DNA from: Doryteuthis pealeii
Taxonomy: Eukaryota > Mollusca > Cephalopoda > Myopsida > Loliginidae
NCBI GenBank assembly: GCA_023376005.1
Contig: CM042138.1
Location: forward strand, 95,349,492 to 95,413,491
Direction of reading: 5' to 3'
Length of the DNA: 64,000 bases
A program made the translations under genes and the position numbers. The notes under the pieces are model-generated. The model was not told the origin of the DNA. It worked only from the letters and a program-made list of their open reading frames with translations, and did no database searches. Numbering within the stretch: the stretch's first letter is position 1; the number at the start of each line of letters is the position of its first letter. Positions 31,345 through 41,062 of this stretch are shown here, in pieces.

Positions 31345-31647
31345 TTATAGTATTATCTCATTTGCATATGATATGACACCCCCCTGAACCGAAATAGCTT
31401 CATGCCCTTCGTATAATCTCTGACGTCTTCTGAATATTCTTGGAAATCTAGATGTGCTTTCAGGGAGAGAATCATTACTTCTGACAGTGGACCTAGGTCT
31501 AAATTTAACATTCTCATTCATTGATTCTTCATTTTCATCATTAGATTCATTAGCCTCCCCTTCAGATACCATTTCTATTTCGTTGGGTTCAATTTGACTT
31601 CTAAACTGATCCTCATGAGCAAGTATATTTTGTTTGTTTTTTTTCAT
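31345..31647 (-). CDS. hypothetical ORF, 100 codons, acidic N-terminal half
   Basis: Begins MKKNKQNILAHEDQ, then a Glu/Asp/Asn-rich stretch (about residues 20-50), then an Arg-rich stretch containing FPRIFRRRQRLYEGHEA. No domain is recognised. It lies between transposon remnants and may be part of a decayed mobile-element protein. There is no evidence that it is expressed. Confidence 0.25.
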   Translation of the reverse strand: MKKNKQNILAHEDQFRSQIEPNEIEMVSEGEANESNDENEESMNENVKFRPRSTVRSNDSLPESTSRFPRIFRRRQRLYEGHEAISVQGGVISYANEIIL

Positions 31648-31726
31648 AATATTTCTGTATTGTGTCCTTTTTGTAATGTTCCTTTTTAGGCCGGGAAATG
31701 TTCAAAGTTTTTCTCTATATAAATTA

Positions 31727-32118
31727 CTAGCTTAAAAGCCACCCAATTGGGCAGCAATTAAGCTAGCTCCTACGAAAGGCTCTTGATTGGAACTTTGGCC
31801 TAAGAATGACACTTCATGCATTGAATGTATATTAAATTTTATTAAACTTGAACAATATTTTTCAAACAGTTTTCATCAAAAAATTGATATAATTTGCCTA
31901 TTTGGAACTTATTGCAAAGCTGTATGATAAAAAGCATTTTTGGTTGTTTTCCCATTCAGGGTCAGTACAAATAGCTTATTTCCATTCCCAACCTTTGAAC
32001 AACCAGCATAGAGCTGGCCGTGAGAAAAGTTGGGTTCCATCAGGTGAAGCCCAGTTACTTTCAGTGATTGTTTTTGGGACTTATTGATTGACATTGCATA
32101 GCTCATATGTGAAGCCAT
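31727..32118 (-). mobile_element. Helitron 3' end with helicase C-terminus
   Basis: The minus-strand frame (32,118 to about 31,909) reads MSYAMSINKSQKQSLKVTG, then GQLYAGCSKVGN and LFVLTLNGKTTKNAFYH, the last conserved block of the Pif1-type helicase of the Helitron RepHel protein, followed by a stop. About 170 bp downstream are an 18-bp hairpin (31,738-31,755, GCTGCCCAATTGGGTGGC on the minus strand), seven bases, then CTAG (31,727-31,730) followed by T. Hairpin, CTAG and host T are the canonical Helitron 3' terminus. The rest of the helicase and the Rep domain are absent upstream, so the copy is 5' truncated. Confidence 0.85.
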
Positions 32119-32129
32119 GAACAGAAGAG

Positions 32130-32766
32130 CATATAGTCACAGTAAACAAGAATTATAAAATCCTCAGAACAAAAATATTTTGAAGAATAGTATCGAAATA
32201 CGATAATAATAATAAGACACCACAAATATGGTATAAGATTTTTAGATTGGTAATATCTATTTATTTTTAATTTCTAAATTTTAAATTGACTGAGTTTGCA
32301 TATTAGAAACATTGATTACATTTTAAAAGTTTGAAATGAAGCTTGAAGTAGTGTTGCACAACATTTTGAGGAAAAGAAAGTTATTAATTCCCTGAAAAAT
32401 GTAGAGAAGAATTTTTTTTAGATAAAGTTATGCAATAAAAGCTAATGATGTAAAAATTCATTTTAACCTGAATAGATCTGTAAATTGATCTAAGCTGAAA
32501 GTTTGCTTGGATTTTATGGAAATGGAGTTTTATATTGACAGTATAAAGGTAATATGTTCGTCACTCTAACTCTATTGTTTTATAATAATAAAAAGGGATG
32601 TGGTTATTCATCTGGAGAGATTTTTAATCTTTCAACTGTGAGATATTAAGATAAGATTATCACACATCATTTAATGATTATATTCTGTGTCCTGTCTGTA
32701 TTGATATTATTAGGATACCTTAGATGTTTGCTATTAAAACACACACATATATACTGCAAGTGTGTC
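32130..32766. other. AT-rich stretch without recognised features
   Basis: No exon or family identified. Confidence 0.4.
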
Positions 32767-33045
32767 AAGGCGTGTGGTGTAATGGCTAGAGTCGTAGGAA
32801 ATGGACTTGTCAACCTGAATTCAAATCCTAGATGAGGCTGTCTACATTTCACATAGCACTAATACCCTTGGAAAAGGTATGCATCCATTTGCTCTCCCTC
32901 CAGCTATGGATAAATAGTTGGGCAGACTGGGCTCTTTAAGGCAACCAGTCTAGGAGAAGGAAAACTCTGAATTCAAACCTGTTAAACTCTACCTAAAAAA
33001 TGGCCTTGTGTCACATCCTGCTCGTGCGGAGTGGTTGGTAAATAT
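32767..33045 (+). repeat. SINE-B, full length
   Basis: Head GGCGTGTGGTGTAATGGCTA, B-box-like AATTCAAATCCTAG, complete body and 3' end CTCGTGCGGAGTGGTTGG. A 7-bp repeat ACTGCAA on each side is a possible target duplication. Confidence 0.94.
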
Positions 33046-33097
33046 GTAAACTGCAAAATTCAGCAGTTTATACCATATCAAAATTTTAATGAGCTTT

Positions 33098-33352
33098 GTT
33101 GGCTGGGGCCCTAGAATACACCAACTTCATCTCTGCAGAGGGATACTCCTCTCCTCCAACACAATAGGGACCATCTGTTGGCCGTGGGTGGCAACCTATG
33201 ATGCTTCAGGATGGAATCCTGGTGGCTGAGCAGTCCATGATATGCAACACTCAAACTTTGGCCCTTACTTAGGCTAGATGGGCAGTCAGAGAGGCCCCTT
33301 CCAATCAATCAGCTAGTCACATCAAGCCCTAGCATCTATATGACTGTCTCGA
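33098..33352 (+). repeat. element C/D chimera, copy 2
   Basis: Same C-head to D-body junction as at 29.2 kb (GGGACCATCTGTTGGCCGTG). It ends CACATCAAGCCCTAGCATC, then GACTGTCTCGACTTTATTGC. Confidence 0.85.
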
Positions 33353-33427
33353 CTTTATTGCCTAATGGCAAACCCACTACCCTTTTTATCATATATGTGT
33401 TAGAAGGTGGTGGCTGAGGATCTTAGT

Positions 33428-33950
33428 GTCCTGGGTATGATGTTAAACTACATCTAGTGGTGAGGTTCCAATTCTGGAGTTAGGGAGTGGGGAGTACTCC
33501 TTCATTGCTATTACTCCCAGGTCCACTCTGACCCAGAGTGGTAGAACAGGGAGTAATGCTGATAAAGTGGTACTTGACACTCGCCTGATCTCCAGAACTT
33601 GAGCCTTACCACCAGATGCAGTTTAGTGTCATTCTCAAGGAGTGTAGAGTACACCTTCACTGCCATTAATCCCAGGATCACATAGACCCATAGTGATAGC
33701 ACTTGTTAGCGTATTATCTATGGATTAAATTGATCTGTTTGCAAATTATTTGTATTAGGTAGGAGTACTTTATATCATATAACCGTATGCAAAAAAAAAA
33801 AAAAAAAAAAATAATTTAAACTACTCAAAAATGTAAATATAAATATACAATGAGCATGATTTCATAATCTCTAAGCATAAAATAACCCTAGATGGGTTGA
33901 CATACCATAAAATAACCCTAGATGGGTTAACATGCAATCAGTCAATCACG
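33428..33950 (+). repeat. element C, rearranged copy with tail
   Basis: Body (33,428-33,545), then an inverted piece (33,541-33,645), then plus-strand body again to about 33,790, poly-A (33,790-33,810) and the tail TAACCCTAGATGGGTTGACA, itself duplicated in tandem (33,875-33,935). Confidence 0.8.
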
Positions 33951-33959
33951 AGTAGATAC

Positions 33960-34898
33960 CCATGAAGAATATAAGTAAAGAGAAATAAAGGATGGTGATT
34001 AAGAAAATAACTAGATGAGACCCCCCCCCTCAAAAAAAAAAAAAAAAAAGTAAAGAAAAAAAGACAACTCTAAGTTTATTTAACATATTTTTTTTTTATT
34101 TGATGCAAGCCTAACTTAAGTAAAAGTTTGTACGAGTGACTAATCACAGTGACAGCTTGAAATATTACAAACCACAGTAAGTGTATTCTATTACAAGAGC
34201 AATCTTAATGGAACCCTATTGCATTAAGGAGAAAGGGGAAGTAACTGGCTCAGATAAGCATTCTTTCAAATATGTAAAGAAAACAAAAAGAATAACGAAT
34301 GCAGGGTTTTGCAGCTGTTTAACAAATTTGAATTACTTTTAATGATTTATTAATGGTCTTATGCATTAAGAGATGCATCTGTAAAATTTTACAATCTTGT
34401 TCTTAGCAGATAATCTTAAAATATACATATGTTTTGGTGTATTGCATTAGCGGTTTGCCCCTACCAAATGCCGAGATTACTGTTCCTTTTTTTCTGCTTT
34501 AAAAAATTTGATGTATTGCATATTAATTAAGAATAAGTGCATAGGTGTCATGTCTAATTTGCTCAAGGTAGGGAGATCTTTACTCGTAAGGATTAAGACA
34601 GTCTAAGACTTCTTTTATAATAAGCAATAATTTATTTTTGAAAAAGAAAATGTTATGGGTCATATTAATCATTTGTCTAAATTATGGTGCTTTTTTGTGT
34701 TTGTTTTTTTTTTTTGAGAATTTATTTCATATTGCTTATTGCTATAGTCCCTAAAGTTTTAGTCACTTGTATTATAATCATTTTTATAAACATATCACAT
34801 GCAAGAATGATGTTACTGCCCAAAATAATTATCTTAGTTGAATAGCTAATATTATTAGTTAATAGGCAACAAATTAGGAGTTTTCATGTGTACATTAT

Positions 34899-34932
<34 letters not shown>

Positions 34933-35274
34933 ATGTGTGTGTGTGTGTATAGTTAATTCCTGATGAGTCAATTTGGCTAACTACCTAAACTCAAACTCCC
35001 TCTGCTCTGTGCTGTAACTCCTCACTTGCAGCTCGTCTGTCTATTTTCTGATTGCTTCTTTGAGTATATGTAGTCTAATGCAAGTGTAAAGAAAAAAGAA
35101 GGTAACTGGTGTTGTTTGTTAACCTGTGATTTATTCTCAATTCTTAATATTTCGGTATACAAAATCCCTTCTACAGAAGATTACTAGAACTGAAGTTGCT
35201 GCTAGTGGCTGTTTATTTGTTCTGTCTCATGTCTTCCAAATTCTGTGTGTGTGTGTGGGGGGGGGGCGGTGGTT
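33960..35274. other. AT-rich stretch, probable intron
   Basis: Contains poly-C and poly-A runs near 34,020-34,050 and a compound (AT)n(GT)n microsatellite at 34,893-34,949. No exon of the downstream LIM gene was found here by eye. Confidence 0.5.
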
Positions 35275-35368
35275 AAAGAGCCCAGTCTGGTCTACTATTT
35301 ACCCATAGCTGGAGGGAGTATTCATACAATTCCTACAAGTCCAACCATTACACCCCATGTCTCCATTA
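35275..35368 (-). repeat. SINE-B fragment
   Basis: TACTATTTACCCATAGCTGG then the head end CCAACCATTACACCCCATGT on the minus strand; both ends truncated or internally deleted. Confidence 0.75.
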
Positions 35369-35435
35369 ATGTATATAAAGCATTTTCCAATGAGTCCCTA
35401 TATATTTACCTTTATATCTATAGAATTGTTTGACT

Positions 35436-35545
35436 TGTTTTCCTTTCCTGGCTTTTTGTTTTATATTTGTTTTCCTTTCCTGGCTTTTTGTTTTATATTT
35501 GTTTTTCTTTCCTGGCTTTTTGTTTTATATTTGTTTTACTTATAT
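35436..35545. repeat. 33-bp minisatellite, about 3.3 units
   Basis: The unit (TTTTCCTTTCCTGGCTTTTT then GTTTTATATTTG) is repeated nearly perfectly and is strongly pyrimidine-rich. It lies less than 50 bp upstream of a real splice acceptor, inside the intron. The hydrophobic reading frame through it is an artefact. Confidence 0.92.
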
Positions 35546-35569
35546 CTAGTTTAATCTAATTGATTAATT

Positions 35570-35588
35570 TATTTTCCTTTCTTTGCAG
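35570..35588 (+). promoter_or_regulatory. splice acceptor of the LIM exon
   Basis: Pyrimidine-rich TTTTCCTTTCTTTGCAG directly before the exon; a candidate branch-point A lies in the TAATCTAATTGATTAAT stretch at about 35,551-35,567. Confidence 0.85.
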
Positions 35589-35651
35589 TACTCTGGTTTC
35601 CAACAAACTGCTGATAAATGCTGTGTCTGTGGTCACTTGATTATGGATATG
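35589..35651 (+). CDS. exon of an Ajuba/LIMD1/WTIP-family LIM protein
   Basis: A 63-nt exon in phase 0 at both ends, preceded by a pyrimidine tract ending TTTGCAG and followed by GTAAGT. It encodes 21 residues: YSGFQQTADKCCVCGHLIM plus DM. This matches the linker and start of the second of three C-terminal LIM domains in the Ajuba/LIMD1/WTIP family, where 'YSGFQQ.ADKC..CGHLIM.M' is characteristic. The first CxxC zinc-ligand pair (KCCVCGH) is intact. Family members are adaptors at cell junctions and in the nucleus, acting in Hippo signalling, Snail repression and P-bodies. Neighbouring exons are not visible, so introns exceed several kb on both sides. Paralogue not resolved. Confidence 0.88.
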
Positions 35652-35659
35652 GTAAGTAA
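35652..35659 (+). promoter_or_regulatory. splice donor of the LIM exon
   Basis: GTAAGTAA directly after the last codon (ATG), a near-consensus U1 site. Confidence 0.85.
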
Positions 35660-35879
35660 ATCTTGAAATTTGAACTTTCTGGATTTTCTTGGCATAAAAT
35701 CCTGACATCCGTTTCCTGTAAATATTTTTTCTTTTTCTTTTTTTTTTTTTTGTTGGTATGTAAATATAAATCTTAAAACTTGCTGTTCTTTTCCCCAAAG
35801 AAACCTGATTCATCAACATTTGTTTTAAATCTGTAAAGGATTCAATAACAACTGTTTAATTAGTTAATATGTACCGAGG

Positions 35880-36055
35880 GAGGAGATAGTTCCTATGTGA
35901 TAGTGGGTTATGTGCTGGACTGTGACATCATAGTAAGCAAGTTCAAATTCTGGTTGCACTATTATGTTCACTTTTGAACTAATACTCTTGGAAAGGTGTG
36001 AACCCTCTTACCCCCCCCCCCAAACTATGGGTTAATTAGTACTACTACTATGGTA
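35880..36055 (+). repeat. tRNA-SINE fragment (SINE-B related)
   Basis: CATAGTAAGCAAGTTCAAAT (B-box-like) followed by ACTAATACTCTTGGAAAGGT and CAAACTATGGGTTAATTAGT. Shares its unusual head with the copy at 20,345. Confidence 0.75.
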
Positions 36056-36290
36056 CTAAATTAAATCAAAATTATTAAATGGAGGTATTAATTATTTATT
36101 CAATATTATTTAAATTTGTATTTCCTTTTAAATTTTTTTTATTATTATTATTATTTCTTTTTAAATTTATCATTTTATTCATTTATCAAATATTATTATT
36201 CAATTATTAAATAATTGAATTAAAATTATTAAATGCAGTTATTTAATTTTATAATAATTATTTTGGTTAAATACTACCACTATTTACAAG
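36056..36290. other. (ATT)n-like low-complexity DNA
   Basis: Dense ATTATT/AAATTATT repeats without a unit longer than three bases. Confidence 0.7.
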
Positions 36291-36645
36291 AATGGCTTTG
36301 GCATTAAATAACCCACAAAAGTTGATATGCCATTAAACAAAGAATCCAAACCATAATGCACCAAGCAGAAAATAGGTTGAATTTGACTTTAATTAGAATG
36401 AACTTTATTATCAAATAAGTAAAGTTTGAGTTTAGTTAATTTTTGTTAGAATAAAAAGAATTTAAAAAATTGAATCTTTTTATATAATCAATAAGAATAT
36501 CCTAAATTCTTCTTTATGAAAAGCCATTTTCTTGCAGAAACTCAAATCAGACCTATAATTTCCCCTCAGACCTATCATTGGGGCTTAGAATATGTTGACT
36601 ATATCCCCTGCAGAGAAATTAGACCCCCTCCTCAAAAAATGAAAA
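36291..36645 (+). repeat. element C tail, then a separate C head fragment
   Basis: 36,295-36,350 is a C tail (GGCATTAAATAACCCACAAA, GTTGATATGCCATTAAAC). 36,565-36,645 is a head fragment (GGGGCTTAGAATATGTTGAC). The intervening 200 bp is not recognised. Confidence 0.75.
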
Positions 36646-36724
36646 ATATGGTAATGAGAGAGATTCAGAAACAAAATAAGGGATAAGTTTATAGGTTTTA
36701 TTTGAGCTTGTATCAACCAATGGT

Positions 36725-36870
36725 ACTTTGTAGCTCAGATGGTAGAGCAGCTGGTGTGTTTAACCGTGGCAAAAACGCACATGAGTTGGAGTCTCACTGA
36801 GAGCTCATCCTTTATTATTTCGTATCTGTGCTGTTCTTTGATTTTGTAGAATAATGATGACCTGAGTGAA
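36725..36870 (+). repeat. third tRNA-derived SINE type
   Basis: A strong A box (TAGCTCAGATGGTAGAGCAG) and a degenerate B box (GAGTTGGAGTCTCACT) resemble a tRNA gene. It lacks the clover-leaf closing stem and continues into GAGCTCATCCTTTATTATTT. The body differs from SINE-A and SINE-B; single copy in the window. Confidence 0.65.
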
Positions 36871-36967
36871 TTGTGATAAAAAGCAACTAAAACTTAAAAG
36901 ATGAATGGGAATCCCTGTCAAAATTACTGATAATCAAAGTTGAAAAGGCTTCTTCTAAAAAATAAAA

Positions 36968-37378
36968 ATGAATGAAAGATTTTGTGATTTCATTACTTTG
37001 GTAGTTAGAGATAAGGGGTTTAACAAAAAAAAAAAAAAAAAGAATTTTTCTGGTCTCATCTGCACATCAGGAAACAGCACAGAGATTTTTTTAATGAAAT
37101 CGAAACCTTTCAGTGTACTATGGAGCGACCATATCCAAGGAAACGCAGTTAAAAAAAGACTTTCAGATTTTGATATAATTAAAATGTTTAAATCGAACTT
37201 AATGGACCTAAATTCCACCATTGTGTGTCACCCTGCCGAAAGAAAAAAAATACCAAAAATCAGGGAATTAACCGAATTTAATGACATTTTCAGTGTTGAT
37301 ATATTAATGAATAAAAGATATAATACAACATTTATTTTATTTAAAAACTTTTACATTTTTTCAGGTCAGTTAATTTGA
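36968..37378 (+). CDS. hypothetical ORF, 136 codons
   Basis: The longest frame in the window. It includes a Lys run caused by a poly-A tract (37,025-37,041), and its C-terminal third lies in one arm of a 420-bp inverted repeat. No domain is recognised, and the other arm does not keep the frame open. It is probably chance or a fragment of an unclassified element. Confidence 0.2.
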   Translation: MNERFCDFITLVVRDKGFNKKKKKKNFSGLICTSGNSTEIFLMKSKPFSVLWSDHIQGNAVKKRLSDFDIIKMFKSNLMDLNSTIVCHPAERKKIPKIRELTEFNDIFSVDILMNKRYNTTFILFKNFYIFSGQLI

Positions 37379-37612
37379 ACCACATATCTTTGAGGTGTAA
37401 CACAGATTCTCAAAGATACATGCTTCAAAGTTAACTGATATGAAAAAATGTAAAAGTTTAAATAGAATAACTGGTGCATTATATCTTTTATTCATTAGTA
37501 TATCAACAGTGAAAATTTCATTAAATTCGGTTAATTCCCTGATTTTTTATATATTTTTTCTTTCGGTGGGGTGAAATACGATGGTGGAATTTAGGTCCAT
37601 TAAGTTCGATTT
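37195..37612. mobile_element. 420-bp imperfect palindrome
   Basis: Arms 37,195-37,380 and 37,425-37,612 are inverted copies (AATGGACCTAAATTCCACCA at the outer end; CTTTTACATTTTTTCA near the centre) with roughly 10-15% mismatch and a short loop. A DNA foldback element or a local inverted duplication. Confidence 0.88.
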
Positions 37613-37619
37613 AACCATT

Positions 37620-38077
37620 ACATTTCTGTCAACATTTGTACCATTGTAAGAGGAAAAGATTGAACAAAAATATGATAAAAATACTTAATTGACTATTTTT
37701 TTGGAAATAAACTTGAAATCTATTTGTTTAAAAAAAGAAATATGACAGTTATGACACTTTGGAAATCTATTTTATATTTTAGTATAGAATGTTTTCCAAT
37801 GGGAGGGAAAAAAGGAAATATGACATGATGTCTGAAATCTATTTGTTTCAGTTATCAAAGTTAAATATTTAAAAAAACAAAAACTTTTCACTTTTTGTGG
37901 TAAAAGTAAATAAATAATTTGTCCCCCTGAATTGAATATCTGATCATTATTACGCAAGAGTTTCCTTAGAAAGAAAAAAATATTAAATTAAAAACTGGGA
38001 ACTGAGGTATTAAGGAAAAAATAAGCAAAACCAATACTAAAATCAAAACTGCCAAATTGCATCGGTAGTAATGGAAA
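37620..38077. other. no recognised feature
   Basis: AT-rich; no exon or family identified. Confidence 0.4.
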
Positions 38078-38551
38078 GGTTATCAATCATATGGAAATCA
38101 GATCTCACTGATAAGATAAAGCGAGAATTCTTCCAAGCCATAGCCTGTATCAGTGCAACTGTATGGCAGAACCACATAGACCCTAACAAAGTGCTTGGAG
38201 AATAAAGTAGATGGGAGCTGCACAAGCTTAAACAAATACTGGAAGCAGCATCCTACAAGAAAGCAGCTGTACAGGCACTTGCCACATATTACACAAACCA
38301 TACGGTTGAGGTGAACAAGACATGATAGACACTGCTGGAGAAGCAAGGATGAACTCATAAGTGACATTCTCCTTTGGACACCTAAACATGGACACACCAG
38401 TGTAGGTCAACCAACAAAAACCTACATCAATCAGCTCTGTCTGGATTCTGGATACTGTGCAGAGGACCTTCCAGGAGTGATGACCAACAGGGATACTTGG
38501 TGAGGGAGAGTCATGGGAATCCGTACTAACAATGTGAACTGATGATGATAG
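38078..38551 (+). pseudogene. RTE-type LINE 3' end
   Basis: Contains the 'SDLTDKIKREFFQA' block, a TLTKCLENKV-like block, LKQILEAAS, DTAGEARMNS and, in other frames, 'TYINQLCLDSGYCAEDLPG', and ends TGAACTGATGATGATA. Frameshifted 5'-truncated copy. Confidence 0.9.
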
Positions 38552-39266
38552 TTAAAGACTTGGAATTTTGATTTCCTTGTAAAAGTTTCTGTTTGAATTA
38601 TGTTTGTTTTTAGTTTATTTGACTTTTCAAGGGATTATCCCAATTTACTGTTGCCTCTGGTTGAGAAAAAGTTTAATGTTAAGATTTGATATTCTGCTTT
38701 GAGCAATTTGATTCTTTGTTGCTTCCCTTAAATTCTATAAATGCTTAAAAAAAAACGTACACCAGACTTTCATTTATCTTGGAATACACTTTTATTAAGG
38801 ATTCCATTTCAAATGAATGTTCTTACAATTTCGTTAACTTTGGTATGTGAAAGTAAATCTTGAGGCTTTTTTCTTTTCTTTTTTTTTCTTTTCTTTTTTT
38901 TCTTTATTTTTTTCTTCTTTTGGGGAAATCATTCCTGACATTTATTTTGGTTATTCATAAAATTCGAAACCTGAGGCAATGCTCTTTTCTTGGAGCAAAT
39001 TGATACAAGGTTTTTAAGTCTGTTTTTATAGCATTCGTAAATACATGAAAAGCGAAATTCTCTAAACAAGAGATAATTTAGCCATAATTTGTTCATTTAT
39101 AAAGACTTTTATTTTGGGTTTTTTCGTGGTTTTCTCTGTTATAGTGTGTAACTTTCTTTCTTTTTTTTTCCTGTCTTTGAAATTATAGTGGCACTAGATT
39201 TTTTTAGCTACTGTCTTATCACTTGTTGGCAGAAGGGGGAGTGTATTTTACCCTGATCTTAGAATG
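38552..39266. other. AT-rich stretch, T-rich tract at 38,868-38,925
   Basis: CTTTTCTTTTTTTTT-type polypyrimidine tract. No exon recognised. The mirror of this segment would lie beyond the window end, so palindrome membership cannot be tested. Confidence 0.5.
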
Positions 39267-39429
39267 GTAAATATTTAAAAGAGATTCTCACTAGTGTCTA
39301 GCATTCCTTTTCTGCACTAACAGTAACTTGATTCCACATTACTTTGCTTGAAGTTTGGAATCAGATAAAGAAAAACATAGGCACTAGAATAACAAAATTG
39401 AACATAACTTTAAAAAATACACCCACCCA

Positions 39430-39605
39430 GTTGGCATGACTTGGAATATGCTGACTGTATCCCCTGCAGAGGGGTAAGTCTCCACCCCAAAAAGAGGTGT
39501 CCTGGGTATCACATTAAACTGCATCCGATGGTGAGGCTCCAGTACTGGGGAGTGTGGAGTACCTCTTTATTGCCATTACTCGCAGTCCCACTCTGACCTG
39601 ACCGG
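39430..39605 (+). repeat. element C head and body
   Basis: Starts near CAGTTGGCATGACTTGGAAT, CCCTGCAGAGGGGTAAGTCT, to TTACTCGCAGTCCCACTCTG; mirrored at 63,670-63,850. Confidence 0.88.
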
Positions 39606-39688
39606 TTTCAGGTTTTGTCTGCTGTGCAACAAACTAGGGTCAGTTTGGCACTGTCTGTGAAAAAAGCAGTACCATGACTCAATTCATT

Positions 39689-39719
<31 letters not shown>

Positions 39720-39725
<6 letters not shown>

Positions 39726-39928
39726 GAAAGGTATAGATAGTTAACCTACTTAAGTTTTACTATAAAAGAATCAAGGTTAATCGTAATGAATTAATCGAGA
39801 AATTGATTAATTAAAGACAATTGTAGACGTGGATAATACAATTTCTTAATTCATTAGGATTAACCCTGATGATCCTTTTTGGTGAAACTTAAGTAGGTTA
39901 TCTAATCTATCTATACCTTTCTACTAAA
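39720..39928. mobile_element. palindromic MITE
   Basis: Terminal arms (AGTAGAAAGGTATAGATAG, AACCTACTTAAGTTT, AAGGTTAATC...TAATGAATTA) are inverted about a centre near 39,822. An AT tract precedes it. About 208 bp, non-coding; mirrored at 63,322-63,535. Confidence 0.85.
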
Positions 39929-40054
39929 TCCCCTATAGTAATGTATTGAGTACTTCATATTCTTTATAACCCTGACTTATTCGGTTAATATTTGTATCGA
40001 TGGTCAATGTTGTGATCAACTTGGTATTCTATTCCCCAGTAAGTCATCTTCTTT

Positions 40055-40059
<5 letters not shown>

Positions 40060-40101
<42 letters not shown>
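40060..40101. repeat. (AT)n microsatellite
   Basis: About 21 AT units; the mirror copy at 63,167-63,196 is shorter, so the arms differ in repeat length. Confidence 0.9.
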
Positions 40102-40105
<4 letters not shown>

Positions 40106-40529
40106 TTTTTTCATGCTCCTCCCATAACTATAATTAATAAGTTTATTGATCTCTTCCAAATTACCTGCTGCATCATTTATCACACATGACATTAAAATGA
40201 ATCCCTGACATCAATCTATCCATAATTAGTTTGTTCCTCTACTCACCTTTAGTCATCCGAATAAAAGCAGATAAAAATCATTATATAAAAATTGTAATAA
40301 CAACCAGCTTGCCAACTTCTCTCTTTCTGTTGTTGTACGATTTATTCTCTGCTTTCTAATGTCACATGAAACTCTAATTAAATTAACACCTTTATAATAA
40401 AAAGAAAAAAAAGATAAAAAAAAAAAAAGAAATCAAATTTATGATTAGGGTTTGAAAGCAAACAGGTAGATCACTCCTTAACTGCTATTTAAGAAAAGAA
40501 AAAAAATAATTTTTTTTTTCTTCTTAAAA

Positions 40530-41000
40530 TATTTTGTTCATTGTAAGGCCTAAACTGAATGTATGCATAAAGTTTGAATTTTGTTGGACGTTTTGTTCCA
40601 ATTCCGTCGTCCTAGCACAGTGATGCTGAGAGCTTTTTAATTTAGTGCATCCTGGGACACACATATTTGCTTTGAATGAGTCCCTGGAAAAATTTATGGG
40701 TCCCAACTAAAGTTTCTTAATAGATTGTAAGGTTTTTATTTATGATCTGGGGAAACAACTAAAGCCATCTAAGTCCTACCTTGTAACCTATCCTGTGTAA
40801 TTTGTTTCTAAGAAACTATTGAAATATATTTACAGTTAGCTTGAAATAGTGAGGGAAGATAAAAGAAAAATGGTGGGATGCATGGATATGATTTTACTGA
40901 GTCCTTATAGATTTTTGTGTGTCAGGGATGCAGGACGCGTACCTATCAGCATCTCTGCTAATGATGGTTATTTTTCTTCACTGTTACATATTGTATAGGC
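40530..41000 (+). repeat. repeat I, copy 1
   Basis: Shares GCTTTTTAATTTAGTGCATC, CTAAAGTTTCTTAATAG and ATTTACAGTTAGCTT plus TATCAGCATCTCT blocks with 49,465-49,950. Mirrors are at 62,282-62,740 and 53,480-53,815. Unknown class. Confidence 0.75.
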
Positions 41001-41062
41001 TCATTTGAAGACCTAATTTCTAGACAAAAATTGATATTGACTTACACATGAGTATGTAATAG

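Noticed and set aside
35357..35554. Hydrophobic ORF suggesting a membrane protein
   Set aside because: Produced by the 33-bp T-rich minisatellite in an intron.
36968..37378. Longest ORF as a real gene
   Set aside because: Lys run from poly-A, end inside a palindrome arm, no recognised domain, not maintained in the mirror arm; listed only with low confidence.
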